42,653 nucleotides of DNA, taken from positions 2,170-44,822 of the forward strand of contig NZ_LMNW01000006.1 in assembly GCF_001423125.1 (NCBI RefSeq), in the 5' to 3' direction. The position numbers and the translations under genes are program-made. Under the pieces are notes generated by a model. It saw nothing but the letters and a program-made list of their open reading frames with translations, did not search any database and was not told the DNA's origin. Positions 9,513 through 17,860 of this stretch are shown in pieces (position 1 is the first letter of the stretch; each line of letters starts with the position of its first letter). The DNA comes from Duganella sp. Leaf126 (lineage in GTDB: Bacteria; Pseudomonadota; Gammaproteobacteria; Burkholderiales; Burkholderiaceae_D).

Positions 9513-10979
9513 ATGTCCGCTCGACTTCCTGTTGTTCTGTGCACCCTGCTCCTTGCCGGCTGTTCGTTCACTCCCCCCTATCACCGCCCGGCCATGCCCG
9601 TGCTGCCAGCCACGCTCGGTGGCGCCGGCGTGCCGGCAGCAGCGGCCAGCTCGGTGCCGGCCGTCGCGTTGCAGCCGGCCGAAGCGCGGCTGCTGGCCGA
9701 CTTTGCGCCGCAAGACAGTCCCGCTCGCCTTGCCACGCTGACCATGCTGGTCGGCCAGGCGCTGGCCCACAACGCCCAGTACCAGGTGGCCATGCGCGGG
9801 GTGGCCGAAGCACGCGCGCTGGCGCGCATGGCCGGCGCGGCCCGCCTGCCCGTCGTGGCGCTGCAGGCGCAAGCCAGGCGCACCAGTTTCGACAATCCCG
9901 ACCTGGAGGCCACCGAACGCGAACACTACGTCGCCGCCGGCCTGGCGCTCGACGGCGATCTCGACATCTTCGGCAGGCTGCGCGCGATGGCGCAAGCGGC
10001 CCGGGAGCGCTACGCCGGCTCGGAACAGGGCCTGGCCGCCGTGCGCGCCGGGCTGATCGCCGAAACGCTGCGCGCCTACAGCCTGGTCGTGTCCAGCCGC
10101 GAAGCCCTGCGTGTGCTGGAGGCGCATGACACGGACCAGCGCCGGCTCGACGCCTACACGGCGCGCCAGTTCGACGTGGGCCTGATCTCGCGCGACCAGC
10201 GCGATGCCGTGCGCGCCGCCACGCTCGGCCATCATGCCGCCACCGTCGCGGCGGCAAGCCGGTACGCGACCGCGCAGCGCGCACTCGCCATCCTTACCGG
10301 CTACGCGCCCGCTTCCATGGTCGATGGCAGCGACGGCGTGGCGGCGCTGGCGGCCAGCCCGCTGCCGCTGGCCGCGCTGCGCGACCTCGATGCACGCATC
10401 CTGCTCGATCGTCCCGACATCCGCCAGGCCGAGGCCGAGCTCAGGGCACGCCATGCCGACATCGGCGCGGCGCGGGCCGCGTTCTTCCCGTCGATCCACC
10501 TCACCACCGGCGTGGGATCGGTGAGCGACGCGCTCGGGGGCCTGTTCAAACCGGGCAGCCGCGCCTGGACCTTCAATCCGGCGATCAGCCTGCCGATCTT
10601 CGATGGCGGCAGAAACCAGGCGCAGCTCGACGCCGCCGAACTGCGCAAGGATGCCGGCGTGGCCAGCTACGCCCAGGCCATCGAGGCGGCGTTCCAGGAA
10701 GTGGCCGGTGCGCTCGACCAGCAGCGCGCACTGGAAGCCGAGGCAGCAGCGCGGAGCGAGCGCCGCACCTTGCTGACGCGCCGCGCCGACGCCACCGCGC
10801 AGCGGGTGGCGCAAGGCCTGCAGGATGCCACCGAGCTGCTGGCCGAACGGCTGCGCACCGAAGACGCTGCGCTGGCCCACATCGACGCGGCGCGCGACCT
10901 GGCGCTGAACCGGGTTCGTTTGCTGCATGCCTTCTATGGCACGGCGTTTTCTCTCCATCCCTCCCTCCACCAGGAATGA
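9513..10979 (+). CDS. Outer-membrane factor lipoprotein of RND efflux (OprM/NodT family)
   Basis: This is the TolC-like outer-membrane exit duct of a tripartite efflux pump. The chosen start gives a type II signal peptide with lipobox LLAGC (Cys17), typical of NodT/OprM proteins; an upstream in-frame ATG at 9474 would add 13 residues before it and is less likely. The 488-residue length fits the family. Two OEP repeats are visible, and the conserved RPDIRQAE and FFPSI segments followed by FNPAISLPIFDGG mark the second repeat. It is the first gene of a four-gene operon with mipA (7 bp downstream), adaptor and RND pump, and is transcribed divergently from tpsB. Confidence 0.93.
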   Translation: MSARLPVVLCTLLLAGCSFTPPYHRPAMPVLPATLGGAGVPAAAASSVPAVALQPAEARLLADFAPQDSPARLATLTMLVGQALAHNAQYQVAMRGVAEARALARMAGAARLPVVALQAQARRTSFDNPDLEATEREHYVAAGLALDGDLDIFGRLRAMAQAARERYAGSEQGLAAVRAGLIAETLRAYSLVVSSREALRVLEAHDTDQRRLDAYTARQFDVGLISRDQRDAVRAATLGHHAATVAAASRYATAQRALAILTGYAPASMVDGSDGVAALAASPLPLAALRDLDARILLDRPDIRQAEAELRARHADIGAARAAFFPSIHLTTGVGSVSDALGGLFKPGSRAWTFNPAISLPIFDGGRNQAQLDAAELRKDAGVASYAQAIEAAFQEVAGALDQQRALEAEAAARSERRTLLTRRADATAQRVAQGLQDATELLAERLRTEDAALAHIDAARDLALNRVRLLHAFYGTAFSLHPSLHQE

Positions 10980-10986
10980 CCACACC

Positions 10987-11790
10987 ATGCTCAACCACCT
11001 CCGCCCATTGTTTTTGCCCGCCGCCCTGTTCGCGACGGCACCCGCCGCGCACGGCGCCGAACTGACCGTCAACTACCTGCTGGGCGACAAGCTCGAAGCC
11101 GCCATCGGCGCCGGCATGCGGGTCGCGCCGCGCTACCTGGGATCGCGCGACACTAGCGTGACGCTGGTGCCCGTGGTGTACGCCCAGCGCGGCGTGTTCT
11201 TCATCGACAGCAGCCGCGGCGCCGGCCTGCAACTGCTGACGGACGGCGGCTTTTACGTGTCGCAGTCGGTCCATTACGACCAGGGGCGCGGCGTCAAATC
11301 GAGCCTGCTGCGCCCCGGCGGGCGCGACCTGGCCGGCATGGGCGAGGTGCCGGGATCGGCCACCTGGCACACGCTGATCGCCCAGCAGCTCACCCCCGCG
11401 CTGTCGATCAGCGCCGAAGCCGACGTCACGCTCAAGTCGCGCGTGGACCGGCACAACCTGCGCGTGGGCGCGGAGTGGAACGTGATCGACGCCGGCGCCG
11501 AGCGCGTGGCGCTGGGCGCCAATATCCACGCCGGCAACGGCCGCTACAACCAGGCCTATTTCGGTGTGACCGATGCGCAGGCGGCCAACAGCCGTTTCGC
11601 CACCTACCGCGCTGCGGGCGGCCTGTATGCGGTATCGGTCAGCGCCCAGTGGGAACACAGGCTGGCCGAGCACTGGTACAGCTCGGTGCAACTGACTGCC
11701 ATGCCGTTCGCCGCGCGCGCCGGCGACAGCCCGCTCGTGGCGCGCAAAAACCCCGTCGATCTGATGACGACCATCCGCTATGCGTACTGA
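10987..11790 (+). CDS. MipA/OmpV family outer-membrane protein
   Basis: MipA/OmpV proteins are small outer-membrane beta-barrels; some bind the lytic transglycosylase MltA and others are osmotic or antibiotic-stress porins. The 267-residue product has a cleavable signal peptide (through AAHGA) and the family pattern: AIGAGMRVAPRYLGS near the start, then alternating strands with DLTxK-like repeats and a terminal aromatic residue (RYAY). An ATG-proximal start at 10987 was chosen because it begins directly at the signal peptide. It lies 7 bp behind the outer-membrane factor and 20 bp before the adaptor. A MipA gene inside an RND operon is uncommon and suggests the porin or scaffold contributes to the same envelope response. 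Its role here is inferred. Confidence 0.88.
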   Translation: MLNHLRPLFLPAALFATAPAAHGAELTVNYLLGDKLEAAIGAGMRVAPRYLGSRDTSVTLVPVVYAQRGVFFIDSSRGAGLQLLTDGGFYVSQSVHYDQGRGVKSSLLRPGGRDLAGMGEVPGSATWHTLIAQQLTPALSISAEADVTLKSRVDRHNLRVGAEWNVIDAGAERVALGANIHAGNGRYNQAYFGVTDAQAANSRFATYRAAGGLYAVSVSAQWEHRLAEHWYSSVQLTAMPFAARAGDSPLVARKNPVDLMTTIRYAY

Positions 11791-11810
11791 CAGCTGAGGA
11801 GGCACATGCG

Positions 11811-12950
11811 ATGACCCGAACTTCCCTTCCCCTGCTGCTCAAGGTGGCGCTGCTGGCGGCGCTCAGCACACAGCTCGCGGCCTGCAACCGCCGCCCGGCT
11901 CGGCCCGAAGCGCCACTGCGCATGGTCAAGCTGGTGACAGCCTCCGCCGCCGCTGGCGGCGACTACCGCTTCGTGGCGCTGGTACGGCAGGCGCAGCGCG
12001 CCGACCTGTCTTTCGAGAGCGGCGGCCGGCTGGCCGGCGTGATGGTCGATGTGGGCGACACCGTCCGCCGCGGCCAGGTGCTGGCCGCACTCGACCCGGA
12101 GCCGGCCCACCTGCAGGTGCTGCAGGCGCAGGCCCAGGTCAGGTCGGCCGCCGGCCAGCTGCAGGAGCGGCGCGACCAGCTGCGCCAGCAGCAGGCCATG
12201 TATGCCGACGGCGCCGCCGCCAAACTCACGCTCGATGCAGCGCAGCTGGCCGTGACGATGGCCGACGCCGCCCACGGCGCGGCCTGCGCCGCGCTGCAGC
12301 TGGCGGAACGGGCGCAGCGCCAGGGCGTGCTGCGCGCGCCGTACGCCGGGCGCATCAGGACGCGCCTGGCCGAACCGGGCGCGCTGGCCGCTGCCGGCCA
12401 GACCGTGCTGCAGATCGAAGGCGACGGCCCGCCGCAGGTGGTGGCCGACCTGCCTGCCGCGCTGCTGCCTGCCTCGCTCAAACCGGGCGCTGTGCTCACC
12501 GCGCGCAGCGCGGACCAGCCCGACGCCAGCCCGCCGGTCAGGCTGGCCTTGCGCAGCCTGGCCAGCCATCTCGACGCCGGCGGCACGGTGCAAGCCATCT
12601 TCGACCTGCAACCGGGACCGCAAGCCGGCCAGGCGCCGCTGCGCAGCGGCGCTGCGCTGTCGCTTGCCATCGACGCCGGTGCGCCGCCCATGACAAGCGT
12701 GCCGTTGACGGCAGTAGCGCTGGGCGCCAAGGCCGGCGCGGGCCACGTGTTCGTCTTCCACCGCAACGGCAACGTGCTCGAACGCCGGCCGGTGGTGCTG
12801 GGCCGCCAGTACGGCGAGCGCATCGAGATCCGCCAGGGCCTGCGGCCGGGTGAGGAAGTGGCCGGCGCCGGCACCGCGTTCCTGACCGACCACCAGCGCG
12901 TGGCGCCGTACCAGTCCGCGTCCACGCTCAACGCCGGGGAGCAGCCATGA
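11811..12950 (+). CDS. RND efflux periplasmic adaptor (membrane fusion protein)
   Basis: This protein bridges the inner-membrane RND pump and the outer-membrane duct. The 379-residue sequence starts with a lipoprotein signal (lipobox LAAC, Cys25). It continues with a biotinyl-lipoyl half domain (GGRLAGVMVDVGDTVRRGQ), an alpha-hairpin rich in Gln/Ala (about residues 95-165), the second lipoyl half (LRAPYAGRI), a beta-barrel, and a C-terminal GLRPGEEV motif. A GAGGAGG ribosome site at 11796-11802 supports the start at 11811. The stop codon overlaps the pump start as ATGA, implying translational coupling. Confidence 0.93.
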   Translation: MTRTSLPLLLKVALLAALSTQLAACNRRPARPEAPLRMVKLVTASAAAGGDYRFVALVRQAQRADLSFESGGRLAGVMVDVGDTVRRGQVLAALDPEPAHLQVLQAQAQVRSAAGQLQERRDQLRQQQAMYADGAAAKLTLDAAQLAVTMADAAHGAACAALQLAERAQRQGVLRAPYAGRIRTRLAEPGALAAAGQTVLQIEGDGPPQVVADLPAALLPASLKPGAVLTARSADQPDASPPVRLALRSLASHLDAGGTVQAIFDLQPGPQAGQAPLRSGAALSLAIDAGAPPMTSVPLTAVALGAKAGAGHVFVFHRNGNVLERRPVVLGRQYGERIEIRQGLRPGEEVAGAGTAFLTDHQRVAPYQSASTLNAGEQP

Positions 12951-15900
12951 ACATCACCCGCGCTGCCCTCTCCCATAGCCGGCTGACGATCGTTGTGGCC
13001 CTGCTGCTGCTCATCGTCGGTATCGTGACCTTTCTCGATTTCCCGTCACAGGAGGAACCTTCGGTCACGGTGCGCGAGGCAACCGTGGCCGTGTCGTTTC
13101 CGGGCATGCCGGCCACCCAGGTGGCCGAGCTGCTGGTCAAACCGCTCGAGGAGCAGTTGCGCGAGATCGCCGGCATCAAGCGCATCGTCTCCAGCGCCCG
13201 CACCGGTAACGCCATCATCCAGCTCACCGCCTACGACAACGTGCGCGACCTGCCCGCGCTGTGGCTGCGCGTGCGCGCCAAGGCGGCCGATGCCGGCGGC
13301 GCCCTGCCGCAAGGCACGGTCGGCCCCGTCGTCGATGACGACTTTGGCCGGGTGGCTGCCGCGTCGATCGCCATCACGGCGCCGGGCTTCGGCATGAGCG
13401 AGATGCGCGGCCCGCTGCGCGCCATGCGCGCCCAGCTCTACACGGTCGATGGCGTGGAGCGCGTGAGCATGCATGGCCTGCAGGAGGACCGCGTGTACCT
13501 CTCCTTCAACCGCGCCCGCTTGGCTGAAGCGGGCGTGGCGCCGGCGGCCGTCATCGCGCAGCTGCAAACGCAAAACATCGTGGCGCCGGGCGGCTTGACG
13601 GCGGTAGCCGGCATGTCCATGTCGCTGGACACGACCGGCATGCTGACCAGCGTGGACTCGCTGCGCCAGGCGCCGATCCGCGTCAAGGGCGGCACGGGCG
13701 CGCGTACCGTGCACCTGGGCGATCTGGCGGACGTGCGGCTGATGCCCGCCGATCCGCCCGACAGCGCCGCCATTTACCAGGGCCAGCCGGCCGTCGTGAT
13801 GGCGGTGTCGATGGCCGCCGGACGCAATATGGAAGCTTTCGGCAAGGCCCTGCGCGTGGGACTGGACCGGGCCAGGGAACAGCTGCCGGTGGGCTTCCAG
13901 CTGCACATCGTGACGTTCCAGCCTGACGTGGTGGCGCGCGAAATGGGCAAGATGCACCACGTCATGGGCGAGACCATCGTGATCGTGATGGCGGTGGTGA
14001 TGCTGTTCCTGGGCTGGCGCACGGGCCTGATCGTGGGTGCCATCGTGCCGCTGACGATACTGGCGGCGCTGATCGCCATGCGCGCCCTGCATGTGGAACT
14101 GCAGACCGTGTCGATCGCCGCCATCATCCTGGCGCTCGGGCTGCTGGTCGATAATGGCATCGTGATCGCGGAAGACATCGAGCGGCGCCTGGCAGCAGGC
14201 GAAGAGCGCGCTCACGCCTGCCAGGAGGCCGGCCGCACGCTGGCGATCCCGCTCCTGACCTCGTCGCTGGCCATCATCCTGGCGTTCTCGCCGTTCTTCT
14301 TCGGCCAGACCGCCACCAACGAGTACCTGCAATCGCTGGCCATCGTGCTGGCCGTCACCCTGCTCGGCTCCTGGCTGCTCAGCATCACGGTCACGCCGCT
14401 GCTGTGCCTGCACTTTGCCAGGGTGACGCCGCAGCACGCGGGCGCGGCGCACCACGATAGCCGCTTCTACCGCGCCTACCGCCGCGCGATCACCACGCTG
14501 CTCGACCACAAGCTGCTGTTCATCGCCGCCATGTCGCTGGCGCTGGCCGGCGCGGTGACGGTGCTGCTGTCGATCCCTTATGACTTTCTACCGCGCTCGG
14601 ACCGGCTGCAGTTCCAGATACCGGTGACCCTGCAGCCGGGCGTGGATACGCGCGTGACCCTGCAGCGGGTGCGCACCCTGAGCACCTGGCTCGGCGACCG
14701 GTCAGCCAACCCGGAAATCGTCGACAGCATCGGCTACGTCGCCGACGGCGGCCCGCGCATCGTGCTCGGTCTCGCACCGGCGCTGCCGGCGCCCAACATC
14801 GGCTACTTCACGGTCAGCGTGAAGCCCGGCACGGACGTCGATGCCGTGATCGACCGCGTGCGCCGTCACACGCTGGCCAGCATGCCCGACGTCCGCGCCG
14901 AACCGAAGCGCTTTTCGCTCGGATCGACCGAGTCGGGCCTGGTGGCGTACCGCGTGTCGGGACCGGACCAGGCCGTGCTGCAGCAGGTCGCCGCGGGCAT
15001 CGCGCAGCGCCTGCGCAACTTGCCGGGCACGGTGGACGTGCACGACGACTGGGAGGCGCGCGCACCGCGCTACGTGGTCGAGGTGGACCAGGTCAAGGCG
15101 GGCCGCGCCGGCGTCTCCAGCACCGACATCGCCAGGGCGCTGCAGCTGCGCTACGGCGGCGCCACCGTCACCGGCATCCACGACGATGGCGTGACGGTGC
15201 CGGTGGTGCTGCGCGGTGACGCCGGCGAACAAGGCGCGCCCGAAGAAACCATGATCTACCCCGCCGACGGTGCACCGGTGACGCTCGGTGCGGTAGCGCG
15301 CGTCGCTACTGCCAGCGAACCCTCGGTCATCGTGCGGCGCGACCTGACGCCGGCCGTCACCGTCACCGGCCGCAATCCCGGCATGACGGCCAGCGAGATC
15401 GCCGCCACGCTGGCCGACGACATCGCCGGCATCCGGCTGCCCCCCGGCTACAAGATCAGGCTGGGCGGGGAGCTCGAGGATTCGGCCGAAGTCAATCAGG
15501 CATTGCTGGGCCTCATGCCGCACGCGCTGTGCGCGATCCTGCTGCTGTTCGTATGGCAGTTCAATTCGCTGCGCAAGGTGGTGATCGTGGCCTCGAGCGT
15601 GCCGTTCGTGCTGATCGGCGCGGCCGCCGCGCTGCTGGTCACCGGCTATCCGTTCGGCTTCATGGCGACCTTCGGCCTGCTGGCGCTGGCCGGCATCATC
15701 GTCAACAACGCGGTGCTGCTGCTCGAACGGATCGATGCCGAACTGGCGACCGGCAGCGCCCGGCGCGAGGCGGTGGTGGCCGCCGCCATCACGCGCCTGC
15801 GCCCGATCCTGATGACCAAGCTGACCTGCATCGTGGGCCTGGTGCCGCTGATGCTGTTCGCCGGTCCCCTGTGGACCGGCATGGCGCTCACCATGATCGG

Positions 15901-15994
15901 CGGGCTGGCGCTGGGCACGCTGGTCACGCTGGGACTGATACCGGTGGCGTACGAGCTGCTGTTCTCGCTGCGCACGGGGCGCAACACGGCGTGA
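12947..15994 (+). CDS. RND superfamily efflux permease (multidrug/solvent type)
   Basis: This is the proton-driven inner-membrane pump of the tripartite system. At 1,015 residues it has the RND architecture: TM1 at the N-terminus, a large periplasmic loop, TM2-TM6, a second loop and TM7-TM12. The TM4 proton-relay motif reads LGLLVDNGIVIAED, with Asp-Asn instead of the Asp-Asp pair of AcrB. That places it with the smaller, less studied HAE-like RND branch rather than with AcrB/MexB orthologues or with HME metal pumps. The substrate cannot be told from the sequence. It is the last gene of the operon, and its end faces the convergent monooxygenase across a short palindromic repeat. Confidence 0.93.
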   Translation: MNITRAALSHSRLTIVVALLLLIVGIVTFLDFPSQEEPSVTVREATVAVSFPGMPATQVAELLVKPLEEQLREIAGIKRIVSSARTGNAIIQLTAYDNVRDLPALWLRVRAKAADAGGALPQGTVGPVVDDDFGRVAAASIAITAPGFGMSEMRGPLRAMRAQLYTVDGVERVSMHGLQEDRVYLSFNRARLAEAGVAPAAVIAQLQTQNIVAPGGLTAVAGMSMSLDTTGMLTSVDSLRQAPIRVKGGTGARTVHLGDLADVRLMPADPPDSAAIYQGQPAVVMAVSMAAGRNMEAFGKALRVGLDRAREQLPVGFQLHIVTFQPDVVAREMGKMHHVMGETIVIVMAVVMLFLGWRTGLIVGAIVPLTILAALIAMRALHVELQTVSIAAIILALGLLVDNGIVIAEDIERRLAAGEERAHACQEAGRTLAIPLLTSSLAIILAFSPFFFGQTATNEYLQSLAIVLAVTLLGSWLLSITVTPLLCLHFARVTPQHAGAAHHDSRFYRAYRRAITTLLDHKLLFIAAMSLALAGAVTVLLSIPYDFLPRSDRLQFQIPVTLQPGVDTRVTLQRVRTLSTWLGDRSANPEIVDSIGYVADGGPRIVLGLAPALPAPNIGYFTVSVKPGTDVDAVIDRVRRHTLASMPDVRAEPKRFSLGSTESGLVAYRVSGPDQAVLQQVAAGIAQRLRNLPGTVDVHDDWEARAPRYVVEVDQVKAGRAGVSSTDIARALQLRYGGATVTGIHDDGVTVPVVLRGDAGEQGAPEETMIYPADGAPVTLGAVARVATASEPSVIVRRDLTPAVTVTGRNPGMTASEIAATLADDIAGIRLPPGYKIRLGGELEDSAEVNQALLGLMPHALCAILLLFVWQFNSLRKVVIVASSVPFVLIGAAAALLVTGYPFGFMATFGLLALAGIIVNNAVLLLERIDAELATGSARREAVVAAAITRLRPILMTKLTCIVGLVPLMLFAGPLWTGMALTMIGGLALGTLVTLGLIPVAYELLFSLRTGRNTA

Positions 15995-16029
15995 GGTGCG
16001 GCCGCACGCAGGCTGCGTCAGTGACTTAC

Positions 16030-16073
16030 CGCTGAATCAGCGCTATACCGGCGCTGAATCAGCGCTGAACCGG
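16030..16073. repeat. 22-bp tandem duplication with internal palindrome at the RND/monooxygenase 3' junction
   Basis: Two 22-bp copies (16030-16051 and 16052-16073) differ at two positions. Each contains the near-perfect palindrome GCTGA-A-TCAGC. The monooxygenase stop codon (TGA, 16061-16059) lies inside the second copy. The position between convergent genes would suit a bidirectional transcription stop, but there is no T-tract. Confidence 0.7.
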
Positions 16074-17588
16074 TGCGCCGAGCCAGCGCGACGCCGCCCG
16101 GGCAAACTGCGCCGGATCGGGTACGCCATCGCTGGCGCACGCGACCACCCCGTCGGGACGCACCAGCAGTGCTGTCAATCCCAGGCAGTCCTGGGCGCCG
16201 GTGGCCACATACACCAGGCGACCGGACCAGCTTTGCGCCAGGCCACGTAACGCCGCGCTGGCGGAAAAATCGAGCAGCACGGCGTTGCCGGGTTGCAGGC
16301 AGGCGCTGAGGGCGCTGCCGCCGTCGAGCACGAAATCGGGCGCGCTGCGCCCGACCAGCGGGTGACCGTCGCCCAGGTCGTAGCGCAGCATGGCGCCCCA
16401 CGCGCGCTCGGCGAAGAAAGTGGCGCCGTCGCGCGTGGCCATCAGGTCGCGCGTGATTGCCGCCATCGCCGTAGCGCCCGGCGTGGGCCGCATCAGCGCC
16501 ACCTGGGCGCGCGACCATGCCAGGACCTGCGCGCCCACCGGGTGGCGCTCGGCGGTGTAACTGTCGAGCAGCGCGGCAGGCGCGGTGCCGCGCACGGTGG
16601 CGGCAAGTTTCCAGCCCAGGTTCATGGCGTCGCCGAGTCCCAGGTTCAGGCCCTGACCGCCCAGCGGCGAATGGATGTGCGCCGCGTCGCCGGCCAGCAG
16701 CACGCGGCCCTGCCGGTAAGTGCTCGCCTGGCAGGCGCGATCGGTCCAGGTGGCGCTGCGGTGCAGCGCGGTGAGGGTGACGTCGGTACCGGACACGCGG
16801 CGCAAGGTCGCCTCGACGTGCTCGCGCGTGATGGCGGCGCTACGATGAAAAGCACCGCCGTCGAAATCGGCGATCGACACGAAGCCGGGCGGCTGGAAGC
16901 TGTACATGCCGGTGGGCGTGGCATGGCGCCCGGCTGCAAGCTGGCGCTCGGCCGGGTCGCCCAGCGTCACGTCGGCCGAGTAGCCGGTCAATGCGGGTTC
17001 GGTCCCGGCAAACGCGAAATCGCACAGCTTGCGCACGGTGCTGCGCCCGCCGTCGCACCCGACCAGCCAGCGGCCGCTGAAAACCTGCCCGCCGGCGTAT
17101 ACGCGCACGGTGTCGTCTCCCGGCGCCACGGTGTGGACGCCGCAGCCCCGTTCGATGGTAACCCCGAGCGCCAGCGCCCGCGCGGTCAGGGCGGCTTCGA
17201 GGCGCGCCATCGTCACGCTGGCAGGGCTGGTGAATGCGCCGGGCAGCCGGTAACTCCAGCGCGCGGTATCGACATCGTCGAGAAAGAACTGGATGCCGGC
17301 GAAGTGTCCGCCGGGTCGGCGTGACGATGCACCGCCGACTTGGGCGCACATATCGGGGGCGACGGCGTCCAGCAGTGCGCGCCGCTGCAGCGCTTCCAGG
17401 CTCGGAACCGACAGGCCGCGCAGCCCGAACGGCAACTGCTTCAGAAAAGACGCCGGGTGTTCGGCCTGCTCGAGCAGCAGCACCGACAGGCCGGCAAGAC
17501 CGAGTTCGCAGGCGAGAAACAGGCCGACCGGGCCGGCGCCGGCAATGATGACGTCGTACAGAGGATGGGAAGGATGACGGATATGCAT
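16059..17588 (-). CDS. FAD-dependent aromatic/antibiotic monooxygenase (PheA/TfdB class)
   Basis: This is a class A flavoprotein hydroxylase that would insert one oxygen atom into an aromatic ring using NAD(P)H. The start at 17588 is preceded by AGGAG and begins close to the dinucleotide fold. The FAD/NADPH signatures are clear: IAGAGPVG at residues 15-22, a central GCDGGRST (DG motif), and LLAGDAAHIHSPLGGQGLN (GD motif). The 509-residue length includes a C-terminal thioredoxin-like domain typical of PheA/TfdB and rifampicin-monooxygenase-like enzymes. It sits between a drug efflux operon and a two-component system, so a role in xenobiotic or antibiotic inactivation is plausible but inferred. 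Phenolic catabolism is the alternative, though no other catabolic genes are nearby. Confidence 0.9.
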   Translation of the reverse strand: MHIRHPSHPLYDVIIAGAGPVGLFLACELGLAGLSVLLLEQAEHPASFLKQLPFGLRGLSVPSLEALQRRALLDAVAPDMCAQVGGASSRRPGGHFAGIQFFLDDVDTARWSYRLPGAFTSPASVTMARLEAALTARALALGVTIERGCGVHTVAPGDDTVRVYAGGQVFSGRWLVGCDGGRSTVRKLCDFAFAGTEPALTGYSADVTLGDPAERQLAAGRHATPTGMYSFQPPGFVSIADFDGGAFHRSAAITREHVEATLRRVSGTDVTLTALHRSATWTDRACQASTYRQGRVLLAGDAAHIHSPLGGQGLNLGLGDAMNLGWKLAATVRGTAPAALLDSYTAERHPVGAQVLAWSRAQVALMRPTPGATAMAAITRDLMATRDGATFFAERAWGAMLRYDLGDGHPLVGRSAPDFVLDGGSALSACLQPGNAVLLDFSASAALRGLAQSWSGRLVYVATGAQDCLGLTALLVRPDGVVACASDGVPDPAQFARAASRWLGAPVQR

Positions 17589-17720
17589 GAGGGCTCCTGT
17601 AAGGTCGATGGTCGACCGGAGCGTTTCTCGCAGCGGGCATACCACGGACGAATCACGCGACACGCCACGGGGCGCGCCGATGTTCGTCGTGGGGATCCGG
17701 TGCGAGACCAAAGACCAGAG

Positions 17721-17760
17721 CTTTCGTTACCGAAAGGACTTGGGCTAACCAGACCAAGTC
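17721..17760. promoter_or_regulatory. Two abutting inverted repeats upstream of the monooxygenase
   Basis: CTTTCG-TTAC-CGAAAG (17721-17736) is directly followed by GACTTGG-N10-CCAAGTC (17737-17760). Both arms are perfect. They lie about 130 bp ahead of the monooxygenase start and about 100 bp beyond the histidine-kinase stop. They could be regulator operators or two consecutive RNA hairpins in the leader. Which is not decidable from sequence. Confidence 0.5.
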
Positions 17761-17860
17761 TGCCTTTTCCGACAGCAGCGATACTAGTGCAGCTGGAATT
17801 GATTTGCAAGCGCACCCGCTGCGCTGCCGGCGTGGTGCAGCACGGGCGACGGCGACAGCG

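Noticed and set aside
9291..11072. 593-codon minus-strand frame opposite the outer-membrane factor gene
   Set aside because: Composition is a His/Gln/Arg-rich mirror of the true plus-strand gene, which has lipobox and OEP motifs.
13046..14509. 487-codon minus-strand frame within the RND pump gene
   Set aside because: Shadow frame of the pump; no recognisable domain.
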